From assembly GCF_002812485.1 (NCBI RefSeq), contig NZ_CP025003.1, positions 620,001 through 684,000 on the forward strand: 64,000 bases of DNA. Direction: 5' to 3'. Shown in pieces: positions 42,058 through 50,734 of the stretch. The number at the start of each line of letters is the position of its first letter. Position 1 is the stretch's first letter. A program made the position numbers and the translations under genes. The notes under the pieces were generated by a model, which saw nothing but the letters and a program-made list of their open reading frames with translations, ran no database searches and was not told the origin of the DNA. This DNA comes from Dickeya fangzhongdai (GTDB lineage: Bacteria; Pseudomonadota; Gammaproteobacteria; Enterobacterales; Enterobacteriaceae).

Positions 42058-42882
42058 TCATGAGGATGCATCCCCAGATAAGGTTATGTTCAGTGCTGAC
42101 GCCATAATCTCCCGGTTTTCCTCTGTTCGCCCGTTGCCAAAAAGATCAATCTCCTGCTGCATGGCGATGTCCGCCGCCTCGATCAGCGCACAAACCTTCT
42201 GCAGAGCATTCTGCAACTGATGCGGCGATATATCGAGTGGCACGTCCTGTTTGTCCACCCCATTACGGTGGACCAGGTCGTTCCGCCAGTCTGCGATGAT
42301 ACCCAGTGGCTCAATCGGCCAGACGGGTGGAATGTGGAGTACAGCACCGAAATAGCGCTTAATGGTTTTAACGTTATGAAACGTCATGGAAGAAGCAACG
42401 TACTTCCGTGCAACGGAACGGAACAGAGAAAGACTCATCTCGCGGGCCGCCTGCTTCTCTTTCTTGTCTACGTTGGCAAAAGGCACAAAATACTCATCAA
42501 AAAAACGGCGGAGCGGCCAGTCATGTTCCAGCAGCGCCCTGGCACAGTACATCAGGTAGGCCTCCATGACGGTCACGGCATGCACGACGGCCATCCGGTA
42601 CACGATCTCCGGCTGCGGATCATCCAGCAAGGCATACAGTTTCCTCAGCTCCTGCATGGCGTGCCGGTAACGTTGCTGAACATCATCCAGGGAGACGACA
42701 AACAGGTCATGTTCGTGATCCCACTGTGCCTGCGCAGCCCGTGCATCCTGCTCCCAGAAGTGGAGTTGAGCCGCCTGCTCCCATTCTGCCGAATCCGGCT
42801 CCAGGTCCGGGTACTGCTCTGCCATCCACGCCGCTAACCGCGCTTCTTCCAGGGTCATCATGTCGTCTTTTGTCGTGCTCAT
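42058..42882 (-). CDS. HEPN-domain putative ribonuclease
   Basis: The start at 42882 has AGGA about 8 bases upstream. The 274-aa product has an acidic helical N-terminus and a HEPN domain: VVHAVTVMEAYLMYCA, FHNVKTIKRYFG and the RX4H motif RNDLVHRNG (about 200-208). The module resembles the C-terminal part of the protein at 22074-23306. It is alone on the minus strand, directly after the truncated helicase copy. An RNA-cutting defence or toxin role is inferred. Confidence 0.65.
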   Translation of the reverse strand: MSTTKDDMMTLEEARLAAWMAEQYPDLEPDSAEWEQAAQLHFWEQDARAAQAQWDHEHDLFVVSLDDVQQRYRHAMQELRKLYALLDDPQPEIVYRMAVVHAVTVMEAYLMYCARALLEHDWPLRRFFDEYFVPFANVDKKEKQAAREMSLSLFRSVARKYVASSMTFHNVKTIKRYFGAVLHIPPVWPIEPLGIIADWRNDLVHRNGVDKQDVPLDISPHQLQNALQKVCALIEAADIAMQQEIDLFGNGRTEENREIMASALNITLSGDASS

Positions 42883-43079
42883 CACTGGAGTCCTGTTAAC
42901 AGTAAAATCGCGTTACCCGAAACGGGTGATATCCCCCTGACGTCATCATGAATGGCGTCATAACCACACCAGAAAGAACAGTCAGTCAGCGGCCACGCGC
43001 CCGGTATGGCCGCCGTTATTGAAAAAAAACGCCGCCCTGTCAACGCGATCCCGGGTCACGTGCGGGACGTAGCGGACGG

Positions 43080-44015
43080 TCATGCCTGTTCCTCGTCGTC
43101 GTGATCCTCCGGGGCGGTACCGTAGGGGGCACGGGCCACCTCCTCAAGCGTGCCCTGCCACCCGGTAAACCAGCCGCCCGGATCTTCGCCGTTAAGTACC
43201 TGCTGCAGCCAGCGGGCCGATGAGCGGCGTGGCGAGTCCTGGAAATAGACGTGGTGATGCTGGCCGATAACCGTCCAGAAATCAAAATCCGGGTGCTCCG
43301 GCGTCCAGTCATAAGTGTTGATTGACAGACGTGCACCTGCTGTTTTGAGAAAGAGGAGGAACTTTTTGAGGTTGCCATATCCGCCGCTTCCCATGCCGCT
43401 GCCTAGGTAAAAACTCTCCGTGACAACGCCGGATGTGACCCGCTTCGTCTGTATATCCTGACGCAGGATGATCAGGGTGCCGTCATGCCTGCCGCCGGCT
43501 ATTCTGAGAAATTCAAACGTGTAGTCACTTGTACTGCCGGCAGGAAAGAAAAACTCACTGTACCCCGCAGAGCCCAGGCGGACAAACGGAAAAGGTTGCC
43601 CGCTTTCGCCCAGAAGCCAGTCCGCCGAGGCATCAAAATTACGGGCGATCGTATCCGCCAGCGTAAAGGACAGCTCCTGACGTCCTTCCATGATATCCAT
43701 CAGCACACCCGGCGAGGAATCCAGTTGCCTGCCGAAGCGGACCAGGTCAAATGTGTCCAGCGGTCTGGCTCCGGCAAATTCCCGGAAGTAATTATCCGCC
43801 ATGAGACGGTTTAACAGCCACTTCAGCCGCTTGCCCGTTTCGCGCTGCCAGCGTTCCCTGTCAGATATCACCGGCTCGGCGTGAATGACGGGCTGATAAT
43901 ACTCCCGGAGGGCAATTCGGATCTCCCCTTCGAGGGAACGTTCATTTTTCATTGCTGACTGCTCAATGCACGCAAACAGCGTCTCGTCAACATTTCTGGC
44001 CTGGATCTTCGCCAT
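43080..44015 (-). CDS. RHH plus HTH regulator with C-terminal domain
   Basis: I start at 44015 with AAGGAAAG upstream. The 311-aa product opens with an Arc-type RHH region (AKIQARNVDETLFACIEQSA, then SLEGEIRIALREYY). An XRE-like helical region follows (about 95-155, ending NFDASADWLLGESGQPFPF), then a C-terminal domain (about 160-300). The order matches the regulator at 1028-1846. Its upstream region holds a direct repeat (TTAATGATT twice). It is divergent from the gene at 44705. Confidence 0.6.
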   Translation of the reverse strand: MAKIQARNVDETLFACIEQSAMKNERSLEGEIRIALREYYQPVIHAEPVISDRERWQRETGKRLKWLLNRLMADNYFREFAGARPLDTFDLVRFGRQLDSSPGVLMDIMEGRQELSFTLADTIARNFDASADWLLGESGQPFPFVRLGSAGYSEFFFPAGSTSDYTFEFLRIAGGRHDGTLIILRQDIQTKRVTSGVVTESFYLGSGMGSGGYGNLKKFLLFLKTAGARLSINTYDWTPEHPDFDFWTVIGQHHHVYFQDSPRRSSARWLQQVLNGEDPGGWFTGWQGTLEEVARAPYGTAPEDHDDEEQA

Positions 44016-44704
44016 GATTCTTTCCTTATACAAAACGTATTCAGTGACGGTAAAAAGCGATAACAGTAGACATGAGGACTTACTTGCCTATTAATGATTT
44101 AATGTACTCTTAATGATTCATTTTGTATACAATGAAAGGAAGCGACACATGGTAAGCTGTGAAACAGTCACACCATTAAATTACCGGACGCCCGGTGCGG
44201 GCGGATCCGTTTTTTTCGGTATGGCAAATTTTCGGAAGTGTAGCACGGTGGTGGCAGCGGCGGACAGGCGCTGTGGCGCGGGTGGGCCGCGGCGACGGGG
44301 ACGGGGGAAAACACCACATACAGGCCAAACCCTGCTGACGGCGGGGCACATCTGGTGTTTCTGCGTCGCGGGGGGCCGGTGCGGGGGACGCCGATCCGGT
44401 TCTGGGGGTTTTCGGATCCGGAATAAGAAGAGTGAACAAATAGCAGGCGGTTGGTCATAAAAACCAACCATTATGGACTAGAAAGAACTTTAGTTATTTA
44501 TGAGGGCAGCTAATGATGCAATGTAAGTAGGTCAAAAAAATAGCTTGCTAGATTCCAAGTAGGGTGTTAGCGTCTAAATCGACACTGCATCATCAAACAC
44601 GTCACTTTATGACGCATTGCAGGGGTAAGAGGCCAGTCCGCAAGCTCCGCCAAGATTTTACGGACCGGCCAAACACACAACATCTGACCTAAAGGGTTTA
44701 TCAT
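44016..44704. other. Intergenic region with direct repeats and GC-rich tract
   Basis: Near the left edge are two TTAATGATT repeats (44091-44099, 44110-44118), about two helical turns apart, fitting an operator. From about 44180 to 44420 the DNA is very GC-rich with open frames on both strands that look like chance. A hairpin GGTTGGT...ACCAACC (44449-44469) follows. I see no credible gene. Confidence 0.5.
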
Positions 44705-45643
44705 ATGTCTAATGAAAAAGACACCGTGGATTATACCGTACGCGGTTTTTCCCGCTCCTTCGATCGCACGCTGACTGATCTTTCCATTCTGTGGAACAAA
44801 CCCAAATCGGTTATTCTGCGGGAAATTGCAGAAGAGCACCTGACCGACCGCATCAAAACGTTTGGCATGCTCAGCAAGCTTGTCAGCGCGCTGGATGAAG
44901 TGGTGGCGGGACATGTCGGTGCCGTCGTCAGTGACCATCAGGTTGACAATCATTTCGGCACCCGCTGGAATATGGCGATGCGTGAACTGCTCAATATCCG
45001 CAGTGATGAAGAGTTGCAGCGCATAGTGGTCGATAACACCCGCTACCTTACCGTTAGGGCTGACCAGGTAATAAAGGGGTACAAGTGGATCCCCAAAGGA
45101 ACTGCTCTCTGGTTTGCCCTGTTTGCGGAAATAGCCCTGTCTTCTCCGGATATTGTGCGTCAGGCCTGGGAGAAAATATTCTATTCCGTTTCCGGTGACG
45201 CTTACTACCGGTACTACGCTAACGTCAATGAACTGCGTCGGTTGCACCATCTGGATGAAATTTCGGCTGATGCCAGGGATTTCGAACGTGACGGTGAATT
45301 CTGTCAGGTTGTCGTCACCAAACCTGCGCACTACCAGTACGGTGCATGGCGGGTTGACATCCGGCTCAGTGAAAAGGCCACGCAGCCTCCGACCGCCTGC
45401 CTTCGCTTTCCCACACTCCCGCACCGCCTCTTTCACGCTGAGAAAGAGGGACTGTACACCTGTCAGGCTCTCCTTAATGAAAAGGGATCAGAACCCGGAT
45501 TCCAGTTTGTGGCCGGCGAATGCCAGTTTGACGTCTACTCAGACGGCAAGTTTGAAGACTTTAATCCCACCTCAATGACGGCCGTCGCAGGCGCGATCGC
45601 AGATACTGTCGATGAATATGTCCGCGATAACCTGAAAGACTGA
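44705..45643 (+). CDS. Protein with RHH-like N-terminus, function unknown
   Basis: The 312-aa product begins with DYTVRGFSRSFDRTLTDLSI, then NKPKSVILREIAEEHLTDRI, which has an RHH-like pattern. A helical middle and a beta-rich C-terminus (about 200-300) follow. No catalytic motif is seen. It is divergent from the RHH-HTH regulator at 43080-44015, which may control it. A strong terminator lies 14 bases after the stop. Confidence 0.5.
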   Translation: MSNEKDTVDYTVRGFSRSFDRTLTDLSILWNKPKSVILREIAEEHLTDRIKTFGMLSKLVSALDEVVAGHVGAVVSDHQVDNHFGTRWNMAMRELLNIRSDEELQRIVVDNTRYLTVRADQVIKGYKWIPKGTALWFALFAEIALSSPDIVRQAWEKIFYSVSGDAYYRYYANVNELRRLHHLDEISADARDFERDGEFCQVVVTKPAHYQYGAWRVDIRLSEKATQPPTACLRFPTLPHRLFHAEKEGLYTCQALLNEKGSEPGFQFVAGECQFDVYSDGKFEDFNPTSMTAVAGAIADTVDEYVRDNLKD

Positions 45644-45656
45644 GAGTCTATTTCTA

Positions 45657-45677
45657 AAAGGCCACATCGTGGCCTTT
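45657..45677 (+). terminator. Rho-independent terminator
   Basis: AAAGGCCAC-atc-GTGGCCTTT; the T-run is short. Confidence 0.75.
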
Positions 45678-45730
45678 ATTACATTTATTATTTAAGTGCG
45701 ATTCTTTTTTTTTAATTAATAAGGACGCGT

Positions 45731-46213
45731 ATGTTTTCCACGCTGCAATCCTCTGGCAAAAAACCTGAAGTTTCCTTTGTACGCGATTTTCATTATCTGA
45801 CTGCGCTAATACAGCACCTCGGCGCGCATGAGCGCTGGAACAGCAGAACCCCCAGAAATATTGCAGACAGCATCGGCATGGATATGGGTGAGATTGAAAG
45901 GGTATTGATCAGTTATCCTGCCTTTTTCCGGCGGTCAAGCAACCTCAGCGCTCAGGGCGAACCGCTTTTTATGATCCATCTGCGTTATGCCCGGAGAAAA
46001 AAAAATGAAGAAACAGACGCCCGTGAGTCGCCGCCTATCAGCGCCGCAGAAATGGGAATCATGCTGGACCTGGTCACTAAAATGATAGCGGTGGAAGAAC
46101 AGAATAAAAGGCTCAGCTTCGAGATAAAAAGCAATAACATAAAAATATGGTCAGCCATGGGGCTTGCCTTCCTGTCATCTGTAACCGCAATTGTAACTGC
46201 ACTGCTTAAATAA
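45731..46213 (+). CDS. Membrane-tail partner of the OLD-like ATPase
   Basis: The 160-aa product has an N-terminal winged-helix-like half (VRDFHYLTALIQHLGAHERW, then TPRNIADSIGMDMGEIERVL), a short coil (about 110-135) and one C-terminal membrane helix (about 139-158, IWSAMGLAFLSSVTAIVT). It ends 9 bases before the OLD-like gene and must be co-expressed. A membrane tail on a small sensor-like protein beside an OLD enzyme suggests a two-part defence system; this is inferred. Confidence 0.55.
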   Translation: MFSTLQSSGKKPEVSFVRDFHYLTALIQHLGAHERWNSRTPRNIADSIGMDMGEIERVLISYPAFFRRSSNLSAQGEPLFMIHLRYARRKKNEETDARESPPISAAEMGIMLDLVTKMIAVEEQNKRLSFEIKSNNIKIWSAMGLAFLSSVTAIVTALLK

Positions 46214-46222
46214 GGACGATAA

Positions 46223-48226
46223 ATGAAACTTGAAAGTTTTCGCATACAGAATTTCAGATCTGTCTTTGACAGTGAAGTGATCACCACCGATAAACTTACG
46301 GCCATTCTGGGCAGAAATGAAAGCGGGAAGACAAACCTTCTGCTTGCCTTACATAGCCTCAACCCCGCGGAGGGGTTTACCGAGTTAAATACCATCAAGG
46401 ATTTTCCCCGTAACAGAAAATTGAGCGAATGCACTCCCGACACACCCGTGGTTGATTCCTCCTGGTCATTAACTTCGAATGAACTGGCCGAACTCGTTGC
46501 AATATATCCCCGTGCCGAAGGGATTACTTCCGTCGGGATCAGCAGATGCTACAACGGTGAAGCCCGCTACATCAATTTTACAGGATTAAAAGGGTTTTCG
46601 TTTGACAGTCAGCAGATTAAAAAAGATGTCAGATCCATTATCGCGCAAGTTGAGGTTTTCTTCGACAAGCCCGAAAACAACACGGAGCAAAATCAGGCCG
46701 AACTGAAATTAATAAAAGATATCTGTACTGCTCTGATACCAACTGCTGACAGACCTGTTACCTGGTCAAAACAAGCAACAGGGAAGCCGCAGGAGCTGAG
46801 AAAATATCTGACGAAGCATGATATTGAACTTAAAATCGCTTCAGAGGATGCTCTGATTGAAATTGAAGATAAGCTCGATGAAATCAGCGGTGACGGCGCA
46901 AAGCAGGCTGCTGCCAGAAAATGGGTGATGTCTAGGCTCCCCGTTTTTGTACTGGTTGATGAATATCCTGAGATCGACGGGCATCACCACATGGCACAGT
47001 ACGCCCAGCGGAAACAGCAGAACAACCCGACCAAGGCTGATATCAATTTTGAGAAGCTCTGCAAGGTCGCGGGCATTGACGCAGCTGAGCTGATGGCCAA
47101 AAGAAATGAGTCTGAGGTCCGTAATCAGCTGGTTAACCGTGCCGGAGCCGTAGTGACCACTGAAATCAGAAGGCTGTGGCAGGACAAGCCCCTGAAAGTC
47201 CGGTTTAATGTGGACAGCGACTATTTCGATACTTATGTCTCGGACTCCAACAATTCCTATGACGTTGAGGTTAATCTTGATGAGAGAAGCAGGGGTTTTA
47301 AGTGGTTTTTCTCATTTTACATCACCTTTTTTGCCGATACGAAAGGCGGCAAAGCGCAAAACGCAATAATCCTGCTAGATGAGCCGGGACTGTATCTGCA
47401 TGCCAAATCACAGACTGATTTACTCAACCACCTGACGAATGACTTTGATAACCAGATAATTTTTACCACTCATTCCCCGTTTCTTGTGCCGATCAAAAGC
47501 ATTTCTGACGTCAAAACGGTTTCCATTGCGGAAGATAAGGGCACAACGGTAACGAACGATCCCAGCGGCGATTCAACAACGTTATTCCCTCTGCAGGCCG
47601 CACTGGGGTATGACATCGCTCAGTCGCTTTTCATTGGCTCCCATAACCTGATTGTCGAAGGTATCACTGACTTCTGGTATCTCAGCACAATTTCTGACCT
47701 TCTTAACTCAGCTGGAAGAAAAGGTCTGAGCAGCAAAATTACCATCACCCCCGCGGGAGGAGCTCAGCGTGTTTCCTATATGGTATCCCTGCTTTCCTCG
47801 CAGAACCTGAATGTGGTGGTCCTGCTGGATGATGAGAAACAGAGCCGGGCAACGTCTGCAGAATTACTGCAACAGGGCATGCTGAACAGGAAAAATGTAT
47901 TATTTGTTTCGGATGCGCTGGAAGAGCCGCGGGATGAGTGTGACATTGAGGACCTTTTCGACCGAACCACTTTTCTGCAGCTGCTCGGTGAAAGCTACGA
48001 CCTTGATCCGGCTGATATGACGCTGAATGAAAAAATCCCCCGCATTGTCAAACAGATTGAGCATGCTCTGACTCAGGGAAAATCAAAGTTCATTAAGGCA
48101 AAACCCGCGAGAGCTTTTATCAGTAAAATGAAAGATGCCGGTAATATGCTCCTCTCTGATGAAGAGCTGGATCGCTTTGAAAAGCTGTTTGAGTTAATCA
48201 ACAAACGGATGTCTTTGCGCAGTTAG
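46223..48226 (+). CDS. OLD-family ATPase-TOPRIM nuclease
   Basis: The 667-aa product has Walker A GRNESGKT (about 30-37), LLDEPGLYLHAKSQ (about 384-397) and IIFTTHSPFLVP, followed by a TOPRIM domain with NLIVEGITDFWYL (glutamate near 479) and VVVLLDDEKQSR (about 530). This is the order of OLD (overcoming lysogenization defect) and GajA-type nucleases. No UvrD-like GajB gene follows directly, so it is not a standard Gabija pair. The operon with the membrane-tail gene marks it as defence cargo. Confidence 0.85.
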   Translation: MKLESFRIQNFRSVFDSEVITTDKLTAILGRNESGKTNLLLALHSLNPAEGFTELNTIKDFPRNRKLSECTPDTPVVDSSWSLTSNELAELVAIYPRAEGITSVGISRCYNGEARYINFTGLKGFSFDSQQIKKDVRSIIAQVEVFFDKPENNTEQNQAELKLIKDICTALIPTADRPVTWSKQATGKPQELRKYLTKHDIELKIASEDALIEIEDKLDEISGDGAKQAAARKWVMSRLPVFVLVDEYPEIDGHHHMAQYAQRKQQNNPTKADINFEKLCKVAGIDAAELMAKRNESEVRNQLVNRAGAVVTTEIRRLWQDKPLKVRFNVDSDYFDTYVSDSNNSYDVEVNLDERSRGFKWFFSFYITFFADTKGGKAQNAIILLDEPGLYLHAKSQTDLLNHLTNDFDNQIIFTTHSPFLVPIKSISDVKTVSIAEDKGTTVTNDPSGDSTTLFPLQAALGYDIAQSLFIGSHNLIVEGITDFWYLSTISDLLNSAGRKGLSSKITITPAGGAQRVSYMVSLLSSQNLNVVVLLDDEKQSRATSAELLQQGMLNRKNVLFVSDALEEPRDECDIEDLFDRTTFLQLLGESYDLDPADMTLNEKIPRIVKQIEHALTQGKSKFIKAKPARAFISKMKDAGNMLLSDEELDRFEKLFELINKRMSLRS

Positions 48227-48268
48227 TGCCTGTCACAGAGGTGAAGATTAAAGCCCTAAACGCAAAAA

Positions 48269-48286
48269 CCCCGGCTTCAGCCGGGG
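48269..48286. terminator. Hairpin after the OLD-like gene
   Basis: CCCCGGCT-tc-AGCCGGGG with A-rich flanks on both sides; it would work best as a stem-stop on either strand. Confidence 0.6.
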
Positions 48287-48436
48287 TCAAAATCTGCGGT
48301 CTTTGTGAGAGGTCATACACCCGAGGGCCATTGGTTCCTAACACCAACCTGATGCAAAGCCTACAAGCTGCGCATGGTAATCTCAAGTATCGTACTGCAG
48401 GCTGAGAAGTCAGCCGGATAAAGAAAAGGAGAAACT

Positions 48437-48631
48437 ATGCCGGACAGCGTAGCTTATCAGCCTGACCTGATGGACAGAATATTCACGCAAAAAAGAATGT
48501 TCAGCTATGAACGGGTTTTCGGAAAGTTAACCGACAGGGAACTTGTAGGCATTTATATCTGGAACCAGGCGCTGGGCGGCGAGCTTTATCCGCTGCTGAG
48601 TGCAGCAGAAATCACCCTGCGAAAGGTGTAG
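48437..48631 (+). pseudogene. Abi-family N-terminal fragment
   Basis: A 64-codon frame after AAAGGAG encodes YQPDLMDRIFTQKRMFSYER, then GIYIWNQALGGELYPLLSAA, the start of Abi-family (AbiD/F-like) proteins. The frame stops just where the ALR core follows. The next 400 bp carry another frame (see 48634), so the gene looks broken by a frameshift or by rearrangement. Confidence 0.55.
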
Positions 48632-48633
48632 TA

Positions 48634-49077
48634 ACGTTCAAGGATGATAGCGAACTGGCCAGGGACTATGACTACGGATTGTGCATTGGCTGGCGTTACG
48701 ACCGCTGGGATCAGTTTTTCTACCAGGCGGCCCTCGGGGCTGTTTACCTGCTGAACCCTCGGAGCGCCTCAAAGGGTACGCTAAAAAGCTCATCTCTTGA
48801 GGCGGGTATGGCCGTTCGTTATGCAGAGGAAATGCTGGGTAAATACCTGCCCCATACCGGCCGGGCTTTGGTGGACAGTCCGGTCGGGACAGGCAACATC
48901 TTTGATCGTGCCTATCAGGCAGCCCGCAAACTCCCGGATAACCTGCTGCGACAGATCCGTGAAGAGTTTGGTAGCTTCGGTACCATCGATGATCCGGTGC
49001 GGTTTGCGGACATGACATCCGACGTCCTCACTCCGGATGAGGCCCACCTGCTCAGTAGTGATTTTCTCCACGGCTGA
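48634..49077 (+). pseudogene. Probable 3' part of the broken Abi-like gene
   Basis: An open frame in another phase runs from about 48634 to the stop at 49077 with good coding character (LCIGWRYDRWDQFFYQ, then VRYAEEMLGKYLPHTG). No start with an RBS fits its beginning. It could be the displaced remainder of the Abi-like gene or a separate gene whose start was lost. A terminator follows it. Confidence 0.45.
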
Positions 49078-49100
49078 GGCTCTTCTCTGACCTCAATGCA

Positions 49101-49124
49101 AAAGGCCTCTCGGGGCCTTTTTTT
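49101..49124 (+). terminator. Rho-independent terminator
   Basis: AAAGGCC-tctcgg-GGCCTTT followed by T residues. Confidence 0.85.
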
Positions 49125-49284
49125 ACCGCTCAGTTAATCAGCGTACGGCGAATGGCGGCCAGACGTAAATGTACCGCCGGACAGAGAGGATATCTCATGG
49201 ACGCATGCCGGTCGTGTCCGAAGACTGGTTGTTTCTTCTTTGGCCGGGTGCTACGCAGCGGACTGCAGCACCTGGTGGTGTGGT

Positions 49285-50394
49285 TCAGAAGGGATCGGGT
49301 ACTTGAGGCTTATACGCGTCATACTCAATATGTTCAGCGCTGTCCAGCTCCAGGAGGAAGATACTGTCATCAAAGTTCAGAAAATGAATCTCCGCGTTTG
49401 CCTTTATCCCGTCCATAAATCCAATCTCAAGCGCCGCCGTGTACCGTTCCTGATGGCGATAGGAATCACTGGAGACCTCAACGCCATAGTACGCACGATC
49501 TTCTTTATCCCAGACAGCGCCGGAGAAATCTTCGTAATCGTAGGTGGCCGTAACATCAACCTTAAACGTGATGTCGTAAGTAGCGTCATCTTTGCTGACG
49601 TCAATCAGCTGAACGTCATCAATGCTGACTGCGGTTATCTCTGTTTCATAGATATCCGGTTCGTACTCTCCGGAAGATACGGGCATGAACTCTGCTCTAT
49701 TCAGATGTTCTCGTGCCATCCTTATCACGTCATCCTTCAGCTGCTCCAGAATACCATCCGCAAACGTGGACAGTTCCGCCAGCTCGTCATCATTCCTGTT
49801 AACCAGGTCTAGCAGCGTATCGATGGCTGGAAGGTGAATATAATTGTCATTAGCCGCCGCGACTGCTGCCATATCCTCATCAGCACTGACGACATATACT
49901 TTATGGTGACGAGCCCTCGCCACAGCATCCACTGCGGCCAGGGAAAACGCATCCGGAAACTCCGACTTTTTCGCCTCACGGTGAAACGGTGCGGTGCCGG
50001 AAAAATAAGCATCAAAAATGAGTTTCGGATTCACTTCTGCGACAGACACGGATTCGGTTAACCCGTTATCAACTAACGCCCGGAATTTTTCCATAGCCAC
50101 TCTGAGTACCGCTTCTGAGGTGAGTTCCGGGAAGAGGCCACCTCCCGTAACCTCGTCGGCCACGCATAAAAAGCTCCCTTTTTTACGGAAATTTTTATGT
50201 TCCTTAACCGCCGCCTCGGCGTATTTTTTCAGATGTGCTTCTATTTCTGCGCGAACCACATCGGTGATGAGCAGGTGTATTTTTTCTTCTTCGACGAGCT
50301 GCTGAAGCCTGGCCAGAACGAAATGACCGAACTGGAGTTTTTTTGTTTCGTATGCAGAGGTGTCAATAAACACGAGTCTTGTCTGTAGTTCCAT
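49285..50394 (-). CDS. PIN-domain (DUF4935-like) protein
   Basis: The 369-aa product has an N-terminal PIN domain: LVFIDTSAYE with the first acidic residue, HLLITDVVRAEIEAHLKK, KKSEFPDAFSLAAVDAVARA and KVYVVSADEDM. A C-terminal beta-rich region (about 235-345, for example TYDITFKVDVTATYDYEDF) may bind a ligand. PIN proteins of this type (DUF4935) are presumed ribonucleases and often lie in defence regions without a partner. It is a single gene with its own upstream region. Confidence 0.75.
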   Translation of the reverse strand: MELQTRLVFIDTSAYETKKLQFGHFVLARLQQLVEEEKIHLLITDVVRAEIEAHLKKYAEAAVKEHKNFRKKGSFLCVADEVTGGGLFPELTSEAVLRVAMEKFRALVDNGLTESVSVAEVNPKLIFDAYFSGTAPFHREAKKSEFPDAFSLAAVDAVARARHHKVYVVSADEDMAAVAAANDNYIHLPAIDTLLDLVNRNDDELAELSTFADGILEQLKDDVIRMAREHLNRAEFMPVSSGEYEPDIYETEITAVSIDDVQLIDVSKDDATYDITFKVDVTATYDYEDFSGAVWDKEDRAYYGVEVSSDSYRHQERYTAALEIGFMDGIKANAEIHFLNFDDSIFLLELDSAEHIEYDAYKPQVPDPF

Positions 50395-50734
50395 TCGGAG
50401 CTCTGTCCAGCGGTTTTTAAGTCACTATACCAGCCAGAAAAAGACAGATGAAGAATGATGAAGGCAGGTATATGCCGTTTCTGCAGTTGTTAAATAGTGA
50501 ACGGCAGTAGAGTCCTTTCCGCTTTTGCCGGAATTCGGATCTGTTGTGACAGGAAGCAAAACGTGTTCTTGATGCCGCATTTGATAAAGCTGCGCTCTTG
50601 GCGATTGATGCGGTCAAAAAATATCTGGGTTTTTGACTAACTTGCTCAAAAATTCGAACCCTGCATATTGAGTTTATTGTCGCAACCATCCCTTGAAGTT
50701 GGCACCGTGATTTTTTTCACTTACGAGGTGCCTT
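50395..50734. other. Intergenic region with a gene remnant
   Basis: A frame ending at TGA 50634-50636 encodes RVLDAAFDKAALLAIDAV-like residues (from about 50553), which looks like the 3' end of a lost gene. GAGGTG before the helicase start lies at the right end. No complete gene is seen. Confidence 0.4.

Noticed and set aside
44113-44460. Open frame of 115 codons on the plus strand and overlapping frames on the minus strand
   Set aside because: Composition is extreme (long G, R and C runs), no RBS or family pattern is seen, and frames are open on both strands because stop codons are rare in GC-rich DNA.
44567-45436. Long open frame on the minus strand opposite the gene at 44705
   Set aside because: It mirrors codons of the plus-strand gene, lacks an RBS, and its protein has no domain pattern.
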